64,000 nucleotides of DNA from Actinomadura macrotermitis. Lineage in GTDB: Bacteria; Actinomycetota; Actinomycetes; Streptosporangiales; Streptosporangiaceae. The translations under genes were made by a program, and so were the position numbers. The DNA lies in the NCBI RefSeq assembly GCF_009604375.1, contig NZ_WEGH01000001.1, forward strand, positions 2,356,001 to 2,420,000, in the 5' to 3' direction. Below are positions 51,368 to 59,467 of the stretch, in pieces. The notes under the pieces are model-generated. The model had not been told where the DNA came from. It searched no databases and saw nothing but the letters and a program-made list of their open reading frames with translations. How positions within the stretch are numbered: the stretch's first letter is position 1; every line of letters begins with the position of its first letter.

Positions 51368-51620
51368 GGAGGCTTCTCCCGGGGATGTCGAGCGCGTGTC
51401 AGGCCGGCCGGTGGTGGTGCGGTACCTACCCAGTGGAGCCCGGCGTCTCGATGATCGGGCGGTGTCGCGGCGGCGAACAAGTACGAGAACATACAATGCG
51501 GCCAAATCGTGCTTTCCTTCACTCCGTTCCTCCGGCGGCGGTCAAGAGCGTGGCCCCAGTCACTCCCGGCACCTCTTAGGCTGTTCGCTCGGGGTTTGGG
51601 CGTGTTAGAGGGGATAGCTG

Positions 51621-54600
51621 GTGCGGCTACCGGAACATCTGGAACTTCTCGTCTCCGACGAACCCGTTCTGGACCTCTACTCCTACGGTCCGTGGCGCGT
51701 CCCTGACGGCCTGTACGACCAGGTCCGCGACCGGCTGCGCGCCCTGGCCGCCGACCCGCGCGCCGCCGCGGCGACCTCCGACGGCGGCCACCCGCTGCTC
51801 GCCCCGCCCGGCCTGCTCGTCCTCGGCGACCTGCTGCTCGCCCTGGACTTCCTGTGCGGCGCGGCCGCGATCAACAGCGGCAGCCACTCGCGGCTGCAGT
51901 TCCAGTTCTTCAACGAGTACCTGCGCGAGCCGCAGGAGGCGCTGCGCCCGCCGGGCGGCTGGGGCGTCACCACCGGCGCGTTCCGCCCGCTGGAGTGGCT
52001 GGAGGACGCGCCCGACCAGGCCACCGCCCTCTCCCTCGCCCGCGCGTCGCTGGACGTGCTGGAGGGCGTCGAGCCGCTGGAGCCCCGCCGCCGGGCGCTG
52101 ATCGCCCTCTACGACGACCCGCCGCCCGCCCTGGACATCACCCGGTCGCTGGAGGAGCAGCGCCGCGTGTGGATGGAGCACGCCTCCGACGAGATCGTCG
52201 CCGTCCTGCCGGAGCTGGCCGGCCCCATCGGCTACCTGGAGTGGATCTGCGCGGGGCTGCTGCCCCTGCACCGGCACCTGGTCGAGGTCGCCCCGCACGA
52301 CGAGACCGTCCCCGAGCTGATGGTCCACCTGCTCGCGCAGGCCGGGCTCACCCAGGTCCCCGCCGAACTGTCGGCCGTCCTCGGCGCCGACGACTACCAG
52401 GAGGTCCTGGAACGCTTCGCCAAGACCCAGCCGGTCTTCGACGCCAACCAGTGGTACATCAACGCGCGCGCCTGGCTCGCGCGCGCGCTCGGCGCGGGCG
52501 AGGCCGACGCCTGCCGCGGCTGGCTCGACATGGCGATGCGGTTCACCGGCGCCGTGCAGGGCTTCCCCGAGGACGCCCGCTACCCCGACCCCGAATGGAT
52601 CCCGGTCGGCGAGTTCCAGGCCGACCTGCGGCGCCTGGCCACCCCGCGCCGCCGCGTCGTCAACCCGCTCGCCGCCACCGTCGGCCAGGGCGCGCCGCGC
52701 ACCCGCCGCCCGCGCAAGACCGAGTTCCACTCCGGCCTGGTCGGCCAGCCCGACCTGGTCGCCGCGCTCACCGAGATCGCCGAGCACCCCGAGCGGCCGG
52801 TCCGGCTGATGATCGTCGGCCCGGACGGCACCGGCAAGCGCGACGCCGCCCAGGAGATCGCCCGGCTGCTGGAGGACCGGCAGATCACCGACGAGACCCT
52901 CTGGCTCGCCGACGACTTCTTCGCCGGCAAGGAGGTCTCCGCCGCCACCACCCACCTGTACAACGACGCCCGCGAGTCGGCCGGGACCCGCCTCATGGTC
53001 ATCGACGGCCTGGACGACATGGCCCGCGACCCGCGCAGCGGCGAGGCCATCGTGGAGGAGCTGCACCGCGCCCTGGACGTCCGCGACGACCTGCACGTCG
53101 TCGCCCTCTGCGAACCCGGCGGCGACGAGCGCGTCCGCGAGGTCAACCCCGGCCTGTCGCTGCGCTTCCAGGTCGTGCGCACCCGCCCGTTCACCCCCGA
53201 GGCCTACGCCGAGCTGTTCGCCCGCGCCCTCTACCAGCGCGGCGCGCGCGCCCACAAGCACGCCCTCACCGCCGCCGGGCGGCTGCTCGCGCAGACCCCG
53301 CCGGTGCGCAACCTGCGCAACGCCCGGCTCGCGCAGCGCCTCGCCGACGTGATCGTCGACACGGTCCGCGAACGCACCCCGGCCGGCGACGAGCTGGTCG
53401 TCAAGCGCGCCGACGTGCCCGCCGCGTTCGACCCGAGCGGCTCCCCCAAGGACCCGCTCGCCGAGCTGGACGCGCTCGTCGGGCTGCGCACCGTCAAGCA
53501 GGAGATCGAGCTGGTCACCGCCGGGCTGAAGGCCGCCCGGCTGCGCCGCGAGGCCGGCCTGACCGTCCGGCTCCCGGCCCGGCACATGGTCTTCACCGGC
53601 AACCCCGGCACCGGCAAGACCGTCGTCGCGCGGCTGCTCGCCCGCGTCTACAAGGACCTCGGCGTGCTCTCCTCGGGCCACCTGGTCGAGGTCGGCCGCG
53701 CCGACCTGATCGGCCAGTACCTCGGCGAGACCGCGGTGAAGACCCGCGCGGTCGTGCAGCGCGCCGTCGGCGGCGTGCTGTTCATCGACGAGGCCTACTC
53801 CCTGGCCGCCGAGGGCGGCGAGGACTACGGCGCCGAGGCCGTCGCCGAGCTGGTCAAGATGATGGAGGACCACCGCGACGACCTGGTCGTCATCGCGGCC
53901 GGCTACGAGGCCGACATGCAGCGGTTCATCACCGCCAACCCGGGCCTGGCCTCCCGCTTCCCCACCACGGTCCGCTTCCCCGACTTCTCCGACGCCGAGC
54001 TGGTCGACATCTTCGCCGGGATGGCCGGCCAGGCCGGGCTGGAGGCCGACGACGACGCCCGCGCCCGCGTCGCCGAGCTGCTGCGCCGCGCGCCGCGCGG
54101 CCGCTCGTTCGGCAACGCCCGCCTCATGCGCAACCTGTGCGAGCGCGCCACCGCGCTGCAGGCCCGCCGCGTCACCGCCAAGAAGCGGCCCACCCCCGAG
54201 GAGCTCGGCGCGCTGACCGCCGCCGACATCCCCGGCACCCTGGCCGGCACCACCGGCGACGTCCCGGCCGCCGACCCGCTCGCCGCGCTGGACGCCCTCG
54301 TCGGCCTGCGCGAGGTCAAGCAGGAGGTGCACCGCCTGGTCGCCGAGGCGCGCAGCGCCGAGCTGCGCCGCGCCGCCGGGCAGCCCGCGCCGTCCCCGAC
54401 CCGGCACCTGGTCCTCACCGGCAACCCCGGCACCGCCAAGACCACCGTCGCCCGCCTCGTCGCCGCGGTCTACGCCCGGCTCGGCCTGCTGTCGTCGGGC
54501 CACCTGGTCGAGGTGCACCGCGCCGACCTGGTCGGCGGCTACCTCGGGCAGACCGCGCCGAAGGTCCGCGCGGCCGTCGAGCGCGCCGTCGGCGGCGTGC

Positions 54601-55091
54601 TGTTCATCGACGAGGCGTACGCGCTCGGCGCCGACGCCTACGGCCAGGAGGCCGTCGCGACCCTGGTCAAGCTGATGGAGGAGTACCGCGGCGACCTGGT
54701 CGTCATGGCCGCCGGCTACGACCGCGAGATGACGGCGTTCCTGGCGGGCAACTCGGGCCTGGAGTCGCGCTTCGCCCGGCGGCTCGCCTTCCCCGACTAC
54801 ACCGACGCCGAGCTCGTCGAGATCTTCACGCACCTGGCCGCCGCCGAGGGCTTCACCCTGGCCCCCGACGTCCCCGACGCGCTGCACGCCCTGCTGCGCC
54901 GCACGCCGCGCGGCCCGTCGTTCGGCAACGGCCGCCTGATGCGCAACGTCCTGGACATGGCGATCGGCACCCAGGCGCAGCGCCTGCTGGCGGGCGACCC
55001 GCCGTCGAGCGAGGAGGTCGTCCTCCTCCGCGCCACCGACATCCCCCCCGACACCGGCACCAAGACCCAGAAGTTCGGCCTGTACCTCTAA
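51621..55091 (+). CDS. Triple-module AAA ATPase (CbbX/SpoVK-like)
   Basis: This 1156-residue protein starts at GTG 51621 after GAGGGGATAG. An N-terminal all-helical domain (about 1-340) is followed by three AAA modules. The first has GPDGTGKRD near 399, with R in place of the usual Ser/Thr. The second has a normal GNPGTGKT near 660 with VLFIDEAYSL near 720. The third has GNPGTAKT near 934 with VLFIDEAYAL near 993. Modules two and three are of the CbbX/EccA type, which remodel enzymes or drive type VII secretion. No ESX genes are nearby, so the client is unknown. Confidence 0.85.
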   Translation: MRLPEHLELLVSDEPVLDLYSYGPWRVPDGLYDQVRDRLRALAADPRAAAATSDGGHPLLAPPGLLVLGDLLLALDFLCGAAAINSGSHSRLQFQFFNEYLREPQEALRPPGGWGVTTGAFRPLEWLEDAPDQATALSLARASLDVLEGVEPLEPRRRALIALYDDPPPALDITRSLEEQRRVWMEHASDEIVAVLPELAGPIGYLEWICAGLLPLHRHLVEVAPHDETVPELMVHLLAQAGLTQVPAELSAVLGADDYQEVLERFAKTQPVFDANQWYINARAWLARALGAGEADACRGWLDMAMRFTGAVQGFPEDARYPDPEWIPVGEFQADLRRLATPRRRVVNPLAATVGQGAPRTRRPRKTEFHSGLVGQPDLVAALTEIAEHPERPVRLMIVGPDGTGKRDAAQEIARLLEDRQITDETLWLADDFFAGKEVSAATTHLYNDARESAGTRLMVIDGLDDMARDPRSGEAIVEELHRALDVRDDLHVVALCEPGGDERVREVNPGLSLRFQVVRTRPFTPEAYAELFARALYQRGARAHKHALTAAGRLLAQTPPVRNLRNARLAQRLADVIVDTVRERTPAGDELVVKRADVPAAFDPSGSPKDPLAELDALVGLRTVKQEIELVTAGLKAARLRREAGLTVRLPARHMVFTGNPGTGKTVVARLLARVYKDLGVLSSGHLVEVGRADLIGQYLGETAVKTRAVVQRAVGGVLFIDEAYSLAAEGGEDYGAEAVAELVKMMEDHRDDLVVIAAGYEADMQRFITANPGLASRFPTTVRFPDFSDAELVDIFAGMAGQAGLEADDDARARVAELLRRAPRGRSFGNARLMRNLCERATALQARRVTAKKRPTPEELGALTAADIPGTLAGTTGDVPAADPLAALDALVGLREVKQEVHRLVAEARSAELRRAAGQPAPSPTRHLVLTGNPGTAKTTVARLVAAVYARLGLLSSGHLVEVHRADLVGGYLGQTAPKVRAAVERAVGGVLFIDEAYALGADAYGQEAVATLVKLMEEYRGDLVVMAAGYDREMTAFLAGNSGLESRFARRLAFPDYTDAELVEIFTHLAAAEGFTLAPDVPDALHALLRRTPRGPSFGNGRLMRNVLDMAIGTQAQRLLAGDPPSSEEVVLLRATDIPPDTGTKTQKFGLYL

Positions 55092-55113
55092 CTACGCGCC
55101 CGCAGTTCGTTGA

Positions 55114-55272
55114 GGACCGGACGGAACGCCCAGTCGGCTGGGTGACGGGTCCGTCCGCCTCACCTCACAGACGGTCGTACGCTTCGGCCGGCACATCGTG
55201 ATCTTCGATGTCTCCTACTTCCGGCTCCACACGTTCGCCCGCGCCGTCGGGGCCGAGCTGCGCAAGCGCTGA
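55114..55272 (+). pseudogene. Possible gene remnant
   Basis: An open frame without a good start, from just after an in-frame TGA (55111-55113) to the TGA at 55270-55272, encodes a protein-like stretch: SVRLTSQTVVRFGRHIVIFDV, then SYFRLHTFARAVGAELRKR. The only in-frame start is GTG 55199, late in the frame. The pattern of hydrophobic strand then basic amphipathic helix looks like the C-terminus of a lost gene. It could be chance. Confidence 0.3.
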
Positions 55273-55276
55273 CCCG

Positions 55277-55534
55277 TCACCCGCGGTACCAGCCGCCGTC
55301 CTGCACCCCGATGCCCGTCATCAGGAACAGGTAGAGGGCCGCCGCGAGCAGCACCAGCACGACCGACCGCGCCGCATGGAACACCACACCACCTGCGGCC
55401 AGTAGCGCCGGCACCAGGAACAGAGGGGACCCGCCCGACCCCCACACCCCGGAACGCGCCAAGGGGGCGAGCAGGCACATCACCAAAAGAGGCAGAACGA
55501 ATCCGACCATCCCACCGACGACCTTGAACTTCAT
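55277..55534 (-). CDS. Small membrane protein, 85 residues
   Basis: ATG 55534 (MKFKVVGGMVGFVLPLLVMCLL) is chosen as the first start next to the hydrophobic region; ATGs at 55585 and 55579 would add a short hydrophilic lead. Three hydrophobic segments are visible (VVGGMVGFVLPLLVMCLLAPLA, FLVPALLAAGGVVFHAA, VVLVLLAAALYLFLMTGIG). No conserved motif; function unknown. Confidence 0.55.
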   Translation of the reverse strand: MKFKVVGGMVGFVLPLLVMCLLAPLARSGVWGSGGSPLFLVPALLAAGGVVFHAARSVVLVLLAAALYLFLMTGIGVQDGGWYRG

Positions 55535-55632
55535 ACGTCCATCCAAGCCCGGCCACCGCCCCCGGACCTCCACCGTCATACTCATTCTGGCGCAGGCGGC
55601 ATACTTCCCCATCCTGGGGTCAAACTCAGGTC

Positions 55633-56175
55633 ATGGCTGACTGGCGGGACCGGATGGCGACCGCACCGGCACGGTGGGTCTTCCTCTTCACCTCGATCCC
55701 CTTCGCGCTCATCATGGGCCTCTGGGTCTGGCTGGCCGACCGCGACGCGGGCTGGGCCTTCCCCGTCATCGGCGGCCTCCTCGCCGGCGCCGCCTTCGGC
55801 GGCCTCCTGGCCTTCCTCACCCAGCGCAGCCTCAACCGCGACAAGGCCGCGACGGGCACGGGCACGCGCGGCGAGGTGCTGACCCTCAACCGCGCCATCG
55901 GGCGGGGCCGGCCGCCCGAGGACCCCGCCTTGGACGAGGCCGCCCTCACCCTGATCGCGCGCCGCCGCCGGCAGCTCCGCTTCACCTACCGCTGGAACCC
56001 GCTCCTCTGCGCGTTCCTCGCCGTCCTCGCCCTCCTGCAAGCCTTGACGACGCCGCTCTGGTACATCGCGGTCGCCTTCTGGGTCCTGATGATCCCGGCG
56101 ACCCTCGTGAGCGCCCGCCGTTCCCAGGCCCGCCTGGACGCCGTCGAGACCGCCGTCCGCGCCCGCCACCCGTAG
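55633..56175 (+). CDS. Four-span membrane protein, 180 residues
   Basis: ATG 55633 (MADWRDRMATAPARWVFLF). Hydrophobic pairs at about 14-35 and 42-62 (FPVIGGLLAGAAFGGLLAF), then a cytoplasmic stretch with TGTRGEVLTLNRAIGRGRPPED and a second pair near 122-160. The layout resembles small actinobacterial membrane proteins with no known function. It is not obviously linked to its neighbours. Confidence 0.65.
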   Translation: MADWRDRMATAPARWVFLFTSIPFALIMGLWVWLADRDAGWAFPVIGGLLAGAAFGGLLAFLTQRSLNRDKAATGTGTRGEVLTLNRAIGRGRPPEDPALDEAALTLIARRRRQLRFTYRWNPLLCAFLAVLALLQALTTPLWYIAVAFWVLMIPATLVSARRSQARLDAVETAVRARHP

Positions 56176-56193
56176 GCGGCGGGCGCCGGGCCG

Positions 56194-56664
56194 TTACCCG
56201 AACTGGCCGGGCTGGTAGTCACCGGCGGGCTGCTGGATGATGACGTTCAGCCGGTTGAAGGCGTTGATCAGGGCGATCAGGGACACCAGCGCGGCGAGCT
56301 GGTCCTCGTCGTAGTGCTTGGCGGCGTTCTCCCAGACCTCGTCGGGCACCCCGCCGGCGGCGTCCGCGATCCGGGTGCCCTGCTCGGCCAGCTCCAGCGC
56401 GGCGCGCTCGGCCTCGGTGAAGACCGTGGCCTCCCGCCACGACGCGACCAGGTTGAGGCGCACCACCGACTCACCCGCGGCGGCGTCCTTGGTGTGCATG
56501 TCGGTGCAGAACCCGCAGCCGTTGATCTGGCTCGCGCGGATCTCCACCAGCAGCTGCGTAGCGGCGGGCAGCGTCGACTCCGACACCACCTGCCCCGCCG
56601 AGACGATGCGCTTCATGAACTTCTCCGCGACCGGGTTGCCGAAGACGTTCAGACGGGCTTCCAT
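56194..56664 (-). CDS. Carboxymuconolactone decarboxylase/AhpD-like protein
   Basis: This 156-residue protein has the AhpD-type CxxC and following His in INGCGFCTDMHTKDA near residues 49-60. The helical surroundings match the family (VEIRASQINGC, ALELAEQGTRIAD, VSLIALINAFNRLN). AhpD proteins are thiol peroxidase partners; many CMD-family members have unknown roles in oxidative defence. It is divergent from the kinase cluster. Confidence 0.88.
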   Translation of the reverse strand: MEARLNVFGNPVAEKFMKRIVSAGQVVSESTLPAATQLLVEIRASQINGCGFCTDMHTKDAAAGESVVRLNLVASWREATVFTEAERAALELAEQGTRIADAAGGVPDEVWENAAKHYDEDQLAALVSLIALINAFNRLNVIIQQPAGDYQPGQFG

Positions 56665-56809
56665 GCCGTGCTCCTCTGCCGTTGTCGATGGCTACACCCT
56701 CATGACGGAACACCCTGGCCCGATGTGACATGGAGGAAGGCGCCCCCTGTCTCTCTCCTGCGTCGGAGGCCGCAACACCTGGTGCTGAAATGCGGACATA
56801 TAGATATTT

Positions 56810-56838
56810 CTGACTGGAGGATTGTTTACCGGTAAAGT
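56810..56838 (+). promoter_or_regulatory. Promoter of the first kinase gene
   Basis: CTGACT (56810-56815) and TAAAGT (56833-56838) are 17 bases apart. Downstream, GTAAAGTCTGCCGCGATCTTCC closely matches the sequence before the second kinase (59417 onwards), so the two kinase genes share a promoter-proximal block. Confidence 0.5.
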
Positions 56839-56881
56839 CTGCCGCGATCTTCCGAGTCGATCACTGTGTGCGGAGGGCCCG

Positions 56882-58555
56882 ATGCAGGCCGAGCAGGAGT
56901 CGCGAGCCTCGAACGCCCGGCCGCTGGCGGCGGAGGATCCCGCGGCGATCGGGGCGTACCGACTGCTCGGGCGGCTCGGCGAGGGCGGCATGGGCGCCGT
57001 CTACCTGGGCGTGGGGCCCGACGGGCGGCGGGTGGCGGTCAAGGTCGTCCGGCCGGAGCTGGCCGCCGTTCCCTCGTTCCGGGCGCGCTTCGGCAGCGAG
57101 GTCGCCAACGCCCAGCGTGTCGCCTCCTTCTGCACCGCGCGGGTGATCGAGCACGGCGAGGCCGGCGGCGCCCCCTACCTGGTCACCGAGTACATCGACG
57201 GCCCCTCGCTGCAGGAGCACATCTCCGCGCACGGGCCCCTCGCCGGCGCCGCCCTGCGGGGGCTGGCAGTGGGCACGGCACACGCGCTGTCGGCCATCCA
57301 CGCCGTCCGGCTGGTGCACCGCGACCTCAAGCCGCGCAACGTCATGCTCGCCGCTGACGGCCCGCGCGTCATCGACTTCGGCATCGCCCGCGCCCTGGAC
57401 TCCGACGAACGCCACACCCGGACCGGGGACGTGGTCGGCACTCCCGGCTGGATCGCCCCCGAGCAGTTCTTCGACGGGCGGATCGGTACTGAGGCCGACG
57501 TGTTCGTCTGGGGCACGCTGGTCGCTTACGCCGCCACCGGCCGGCATCCCCACGGCACCGGCACCCTGGCCACGCTCGCCGAGCGGGCACGGCAGGCCCG
57601 CTACGACCTGACCGGTGTGCCCATCGAGCTGCAGGCGCTGGTCCGCGCGGCGCTGGAACCCGACCCGAGGCGGCGGCCGAGCGCCGAGCAGCTCCTCACC
57701 GGGCTCGTCGGCACCTACGAGACCCAGCGGGCCGCCACGACGGTCGTCCATGACGGGTGGGCGTCGCTGGGCGCGGCGCCGACCGTCGTCCAGGGGGCCG
57801 CGCCGACGGTCACCGACACGCCGCGGCCGCAGCGGCCGACCTGGCAGCTGTCCGCCGTCTCCGCCGTGGTGACGGCGGTCGTGGTGGGGAGTGCCAGCGT
57901 CGGGATCCTGATGCTCGGCGACGACGCCCCGCCGAAGGCCAAGGCCCCGGCCAAGTCCGCCGGGCCGCCGGTCACCAAGGTCGTCGACCTGTGCGCGCTG
58001 GCCTCGGCGCCGGTCATCACCAAGTACGCGGCCAAGGCGACGGTCCAGCCGGGCAGCAGCGTGCCCGCCGAGCAGGCGGGCACGGACGGGGCCGCGACGA
58101 CCTGCGAGTGGACCACGATCTCCATGCAGGACGCCAACGGGATGCGCAACGACCGGGTGCTGCAGGCGAAGATCACCCTGCGCCGGGACGGCGCCGGGCG
58201 GACGGCCGCGGGCCAGGCGGCGCAGGACTTCGCGCAGGCCCAGCAGAAGGAGCGCGGATACGCCGAAGAGGTCAAGCCGAACGTCACGTACGGGCCGGTG
58301 TCCCCGGTGCCCGGGCTCGGCGACCAGGCGTTCGGGATCTCCAAGGTGAACCGGCGCGACGCCGTGGGCATGGGCGGGGCCGTCGTGCAGCAGGGCAACG
58401 TCGTGCTCGACGTGCGCTACGCCGGCGCCGACTACCCGCCGCAGGACTCCAGCAAGGCGGTCGCGCTCGATCCGCAGAAGGCCCGCACGGCGGCGGCGGA
58501 GATCGCCCAGGACCTGCTGCGCAACCTCGCCGCCTGCTCGGCCTGCCACGCCTGA
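56882..58555 (+). CDS. Receptor-type Ser/Thr protein kinase with C-terminal CxxCH
   Basis: ATG 56882 follows GGAGG; 557 residues. The kinase domain (about 20-280) has the glycine loop LGEGGMGAVYLG, catalytic HRDLKPRNVM, DFGIA and APEQFF. A linker leads to one membrane span (VSAVVTAVVVGSASVGILML) near 330-350. The outside domain carries LCAL, TTCEW and ends ACSACHA. The two spaced Cys plus the C-terminal CxxCH recur in the next two proteins. CxxCH is the haem-c attachment motif; a redox-active or structural disulfide is the simpler alternative. It probably senses something outside and phosphorylates cytoplasmic targets. Confidence 0.88.
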   Translation: MQAEQESRASNARPLAAEDPAAIGAYRLLGRLGEGGMGAVYLGVGPDGRRVAVKVVRPELAAVPSFRARFGSEVANAQRVASFCTARVIEHGEAGGAPYLVTEYIDGPSLQEHISAHGPLAGAALRGLAVGTAHALSAIHAVRLVHRDLKPRNVMLAADGPRVIDFGIARALDSDERHTRTGDVVGTPGWIAPEQFFDGRIGTEADVFVWGTLVAYAATGRHPHGTGTLATLAERARQARYDLTGVPIELQALVRAALEPDPRRRPSAEQLLTGLVGTYETQRAATTVVHDGWASLGAAPTVVQGAAPTVTDTPRPQRPTWQLSAVSAVVTAVVVGSASVGILMLGDDAPPKAKAPAKSAGPPVTKVVDLCALASAPVITKYAAKATVQPGSSVPAEQAGTDGAATTCEWTTISMQDANGMRNDRVLQAKITLRRDGAGRTAAGQAAQDFAQAQQKERGYAEEVKPNVTYGPVSPVPGLGDQAFGISKVNRRDAVGMGGAVVQQGNVVLDVRYAGADYPPQDSSKAVALDPQKARTAAAEIAQDLLRNLAACSACHA

Positions 58556-58571
58556 CCACGGAGAACCCCAC

Positions 58572-59378
58572 ATGATCTATCGCACCGCCGCTCCGGCGCG
58601 GCCGGCCCGTCCCCGCTGGGTGGTCCCCGCCGCCACCAGCGCCGTCACGGCGGTGGTCACGGCCGGGACGGTCTTCGGCACCGCCGCCCTGCTGGACGAC
58701 GGCGGCGGCCACGGCGCCAGGCCCACCGCCCCGGCCAAGGCCGCCGCGCCGCCGCCCGCCGCATCGGCCGCCCGGGACGGCACGTTCACCCAGGTCGCCT
58801 CCGCGTGCGCGCTGATCCCCACCGCGACGAGGCGGCGGCTGGTCCCGGAGAAGGCAGAGGTACACGCCTATCCCGCGGAGGACCGCAGTGCCGGGGTGTC
58901 CATAACGGAGTGCGAGTGGTCGTCCAAGTTCCGCCCCGGTCCGCAGCGGCACCGCACGCTCCGGCTGAGCGTGTCGGTGTACCCCGAGGACGACGGCAGC
59001 GCCGAGCAGCTGACCGCGCGCAAGTCCTTGGAATTCGAGGCCAGGGTCGACGGCTCCATGTCGCACGAAAAGGACGGGACCCAGAGCGGGAGCACCTACC
59101 ACTACCTGCCTGGCCGATGGCTGCAGGGCCTTGGCGACAAGGGGTTCGTCTCGGCCCACCGGAAGCGCGACAAGGAAGGCGATTGGACCTTCGCCCAGGT
59201 GTTCTTCGTCCAGAAGAACCTGTTCGTGAAGCTGGCGTTCAGCGGGAGCAACGCAGCCAACGAGAAGCTCAGCACGAAGAGCACCGAGCTCAAGCCCGGG
59301 GTCTACACGCCGGCGCTGGAGCAGGCGGCGCGCGAGACCCTGGCCGCCCTGAACGCGTGCGCCGACTGCCATACCTAG
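58572..59378 (+). CDS. Kinase-less paralogue of the receptor ectodomain
   Basis: This 268-residue protein has one N-terminal hydrophobic segment (VVPAATSAVTAVVTAGTVFGTAALL) that would anchor it, then an Ala/Pro linker and an ectodomain with CALIP, ECEW and the C-terminal ACADCHT. These match the cysteine pattern of the flanking kinases, but no kinase domain is present. It lies 16 bases after the first kinase and so is in its operon. It may be a decoy, co-receptor or redox partner of the kinases. The pattern also resembles DUF3558-type extracellular domains. Confidence 0.7.
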   Translation: MIYRTAAPARPARPRWVVPAATSAVTAVVTAGTVFGTAALLDDGGGHGARPTAPAKAAAPPPAASAARDGTFTQVASACALIPTATRRRLVPEKAEVHAYPAEDRSAGVSITECEWSSKFRPGPQRHRTLRLSVSVYPEDDGSAEQLTARKSLEFEARVDGSMSHEKDGTQSGSTYHYLPGRWLQGLGDKGFVSAHRKRDKEGDWTFAQVFFVQKNLFVKLAFSGSNAANEKLSTKSTELKPGVYTPALEQAARETLAALNACADCHT

Positions 59379-59394
59379 CAATCCGCCCGGTTTC

Positions 59395-59423
59395 CTAACC
59401 AATGCAACTGTTGTCGGTAAGGT
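59395..59423 (+). promoter_or_regulatory. Promoter of the second kinase gene
   Basis: CTAACC (59395-59400) and TAAGGT (59418-59423) are 17 bases apart, and the downstream GGTCGGCAGTGATCTTCC matches the block after the first kinase promoter with few changes. Confidence 0.4.
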
Positions 59424-59467
59424 CGGCAGTGATCTTCCAGCCGGACCGTCTTTTCACAGGGGGAAGC

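Noticed and set aside
47942..51454. A 1170-residue plus-strand frame
   Set aside because: Antisense to pyruvate carboxylase, which has all expected motifs.
51627..54887. A 1086-residue minus-strand frame
   Set aside because: Antisense to the AAA ATPase; no recognisable domain.
51621..55091. EccA of a type VII secretion system
   Set aside because: AAA modules are similar, but there are three of them and no esx, eccB-E or mycP genes nearby.
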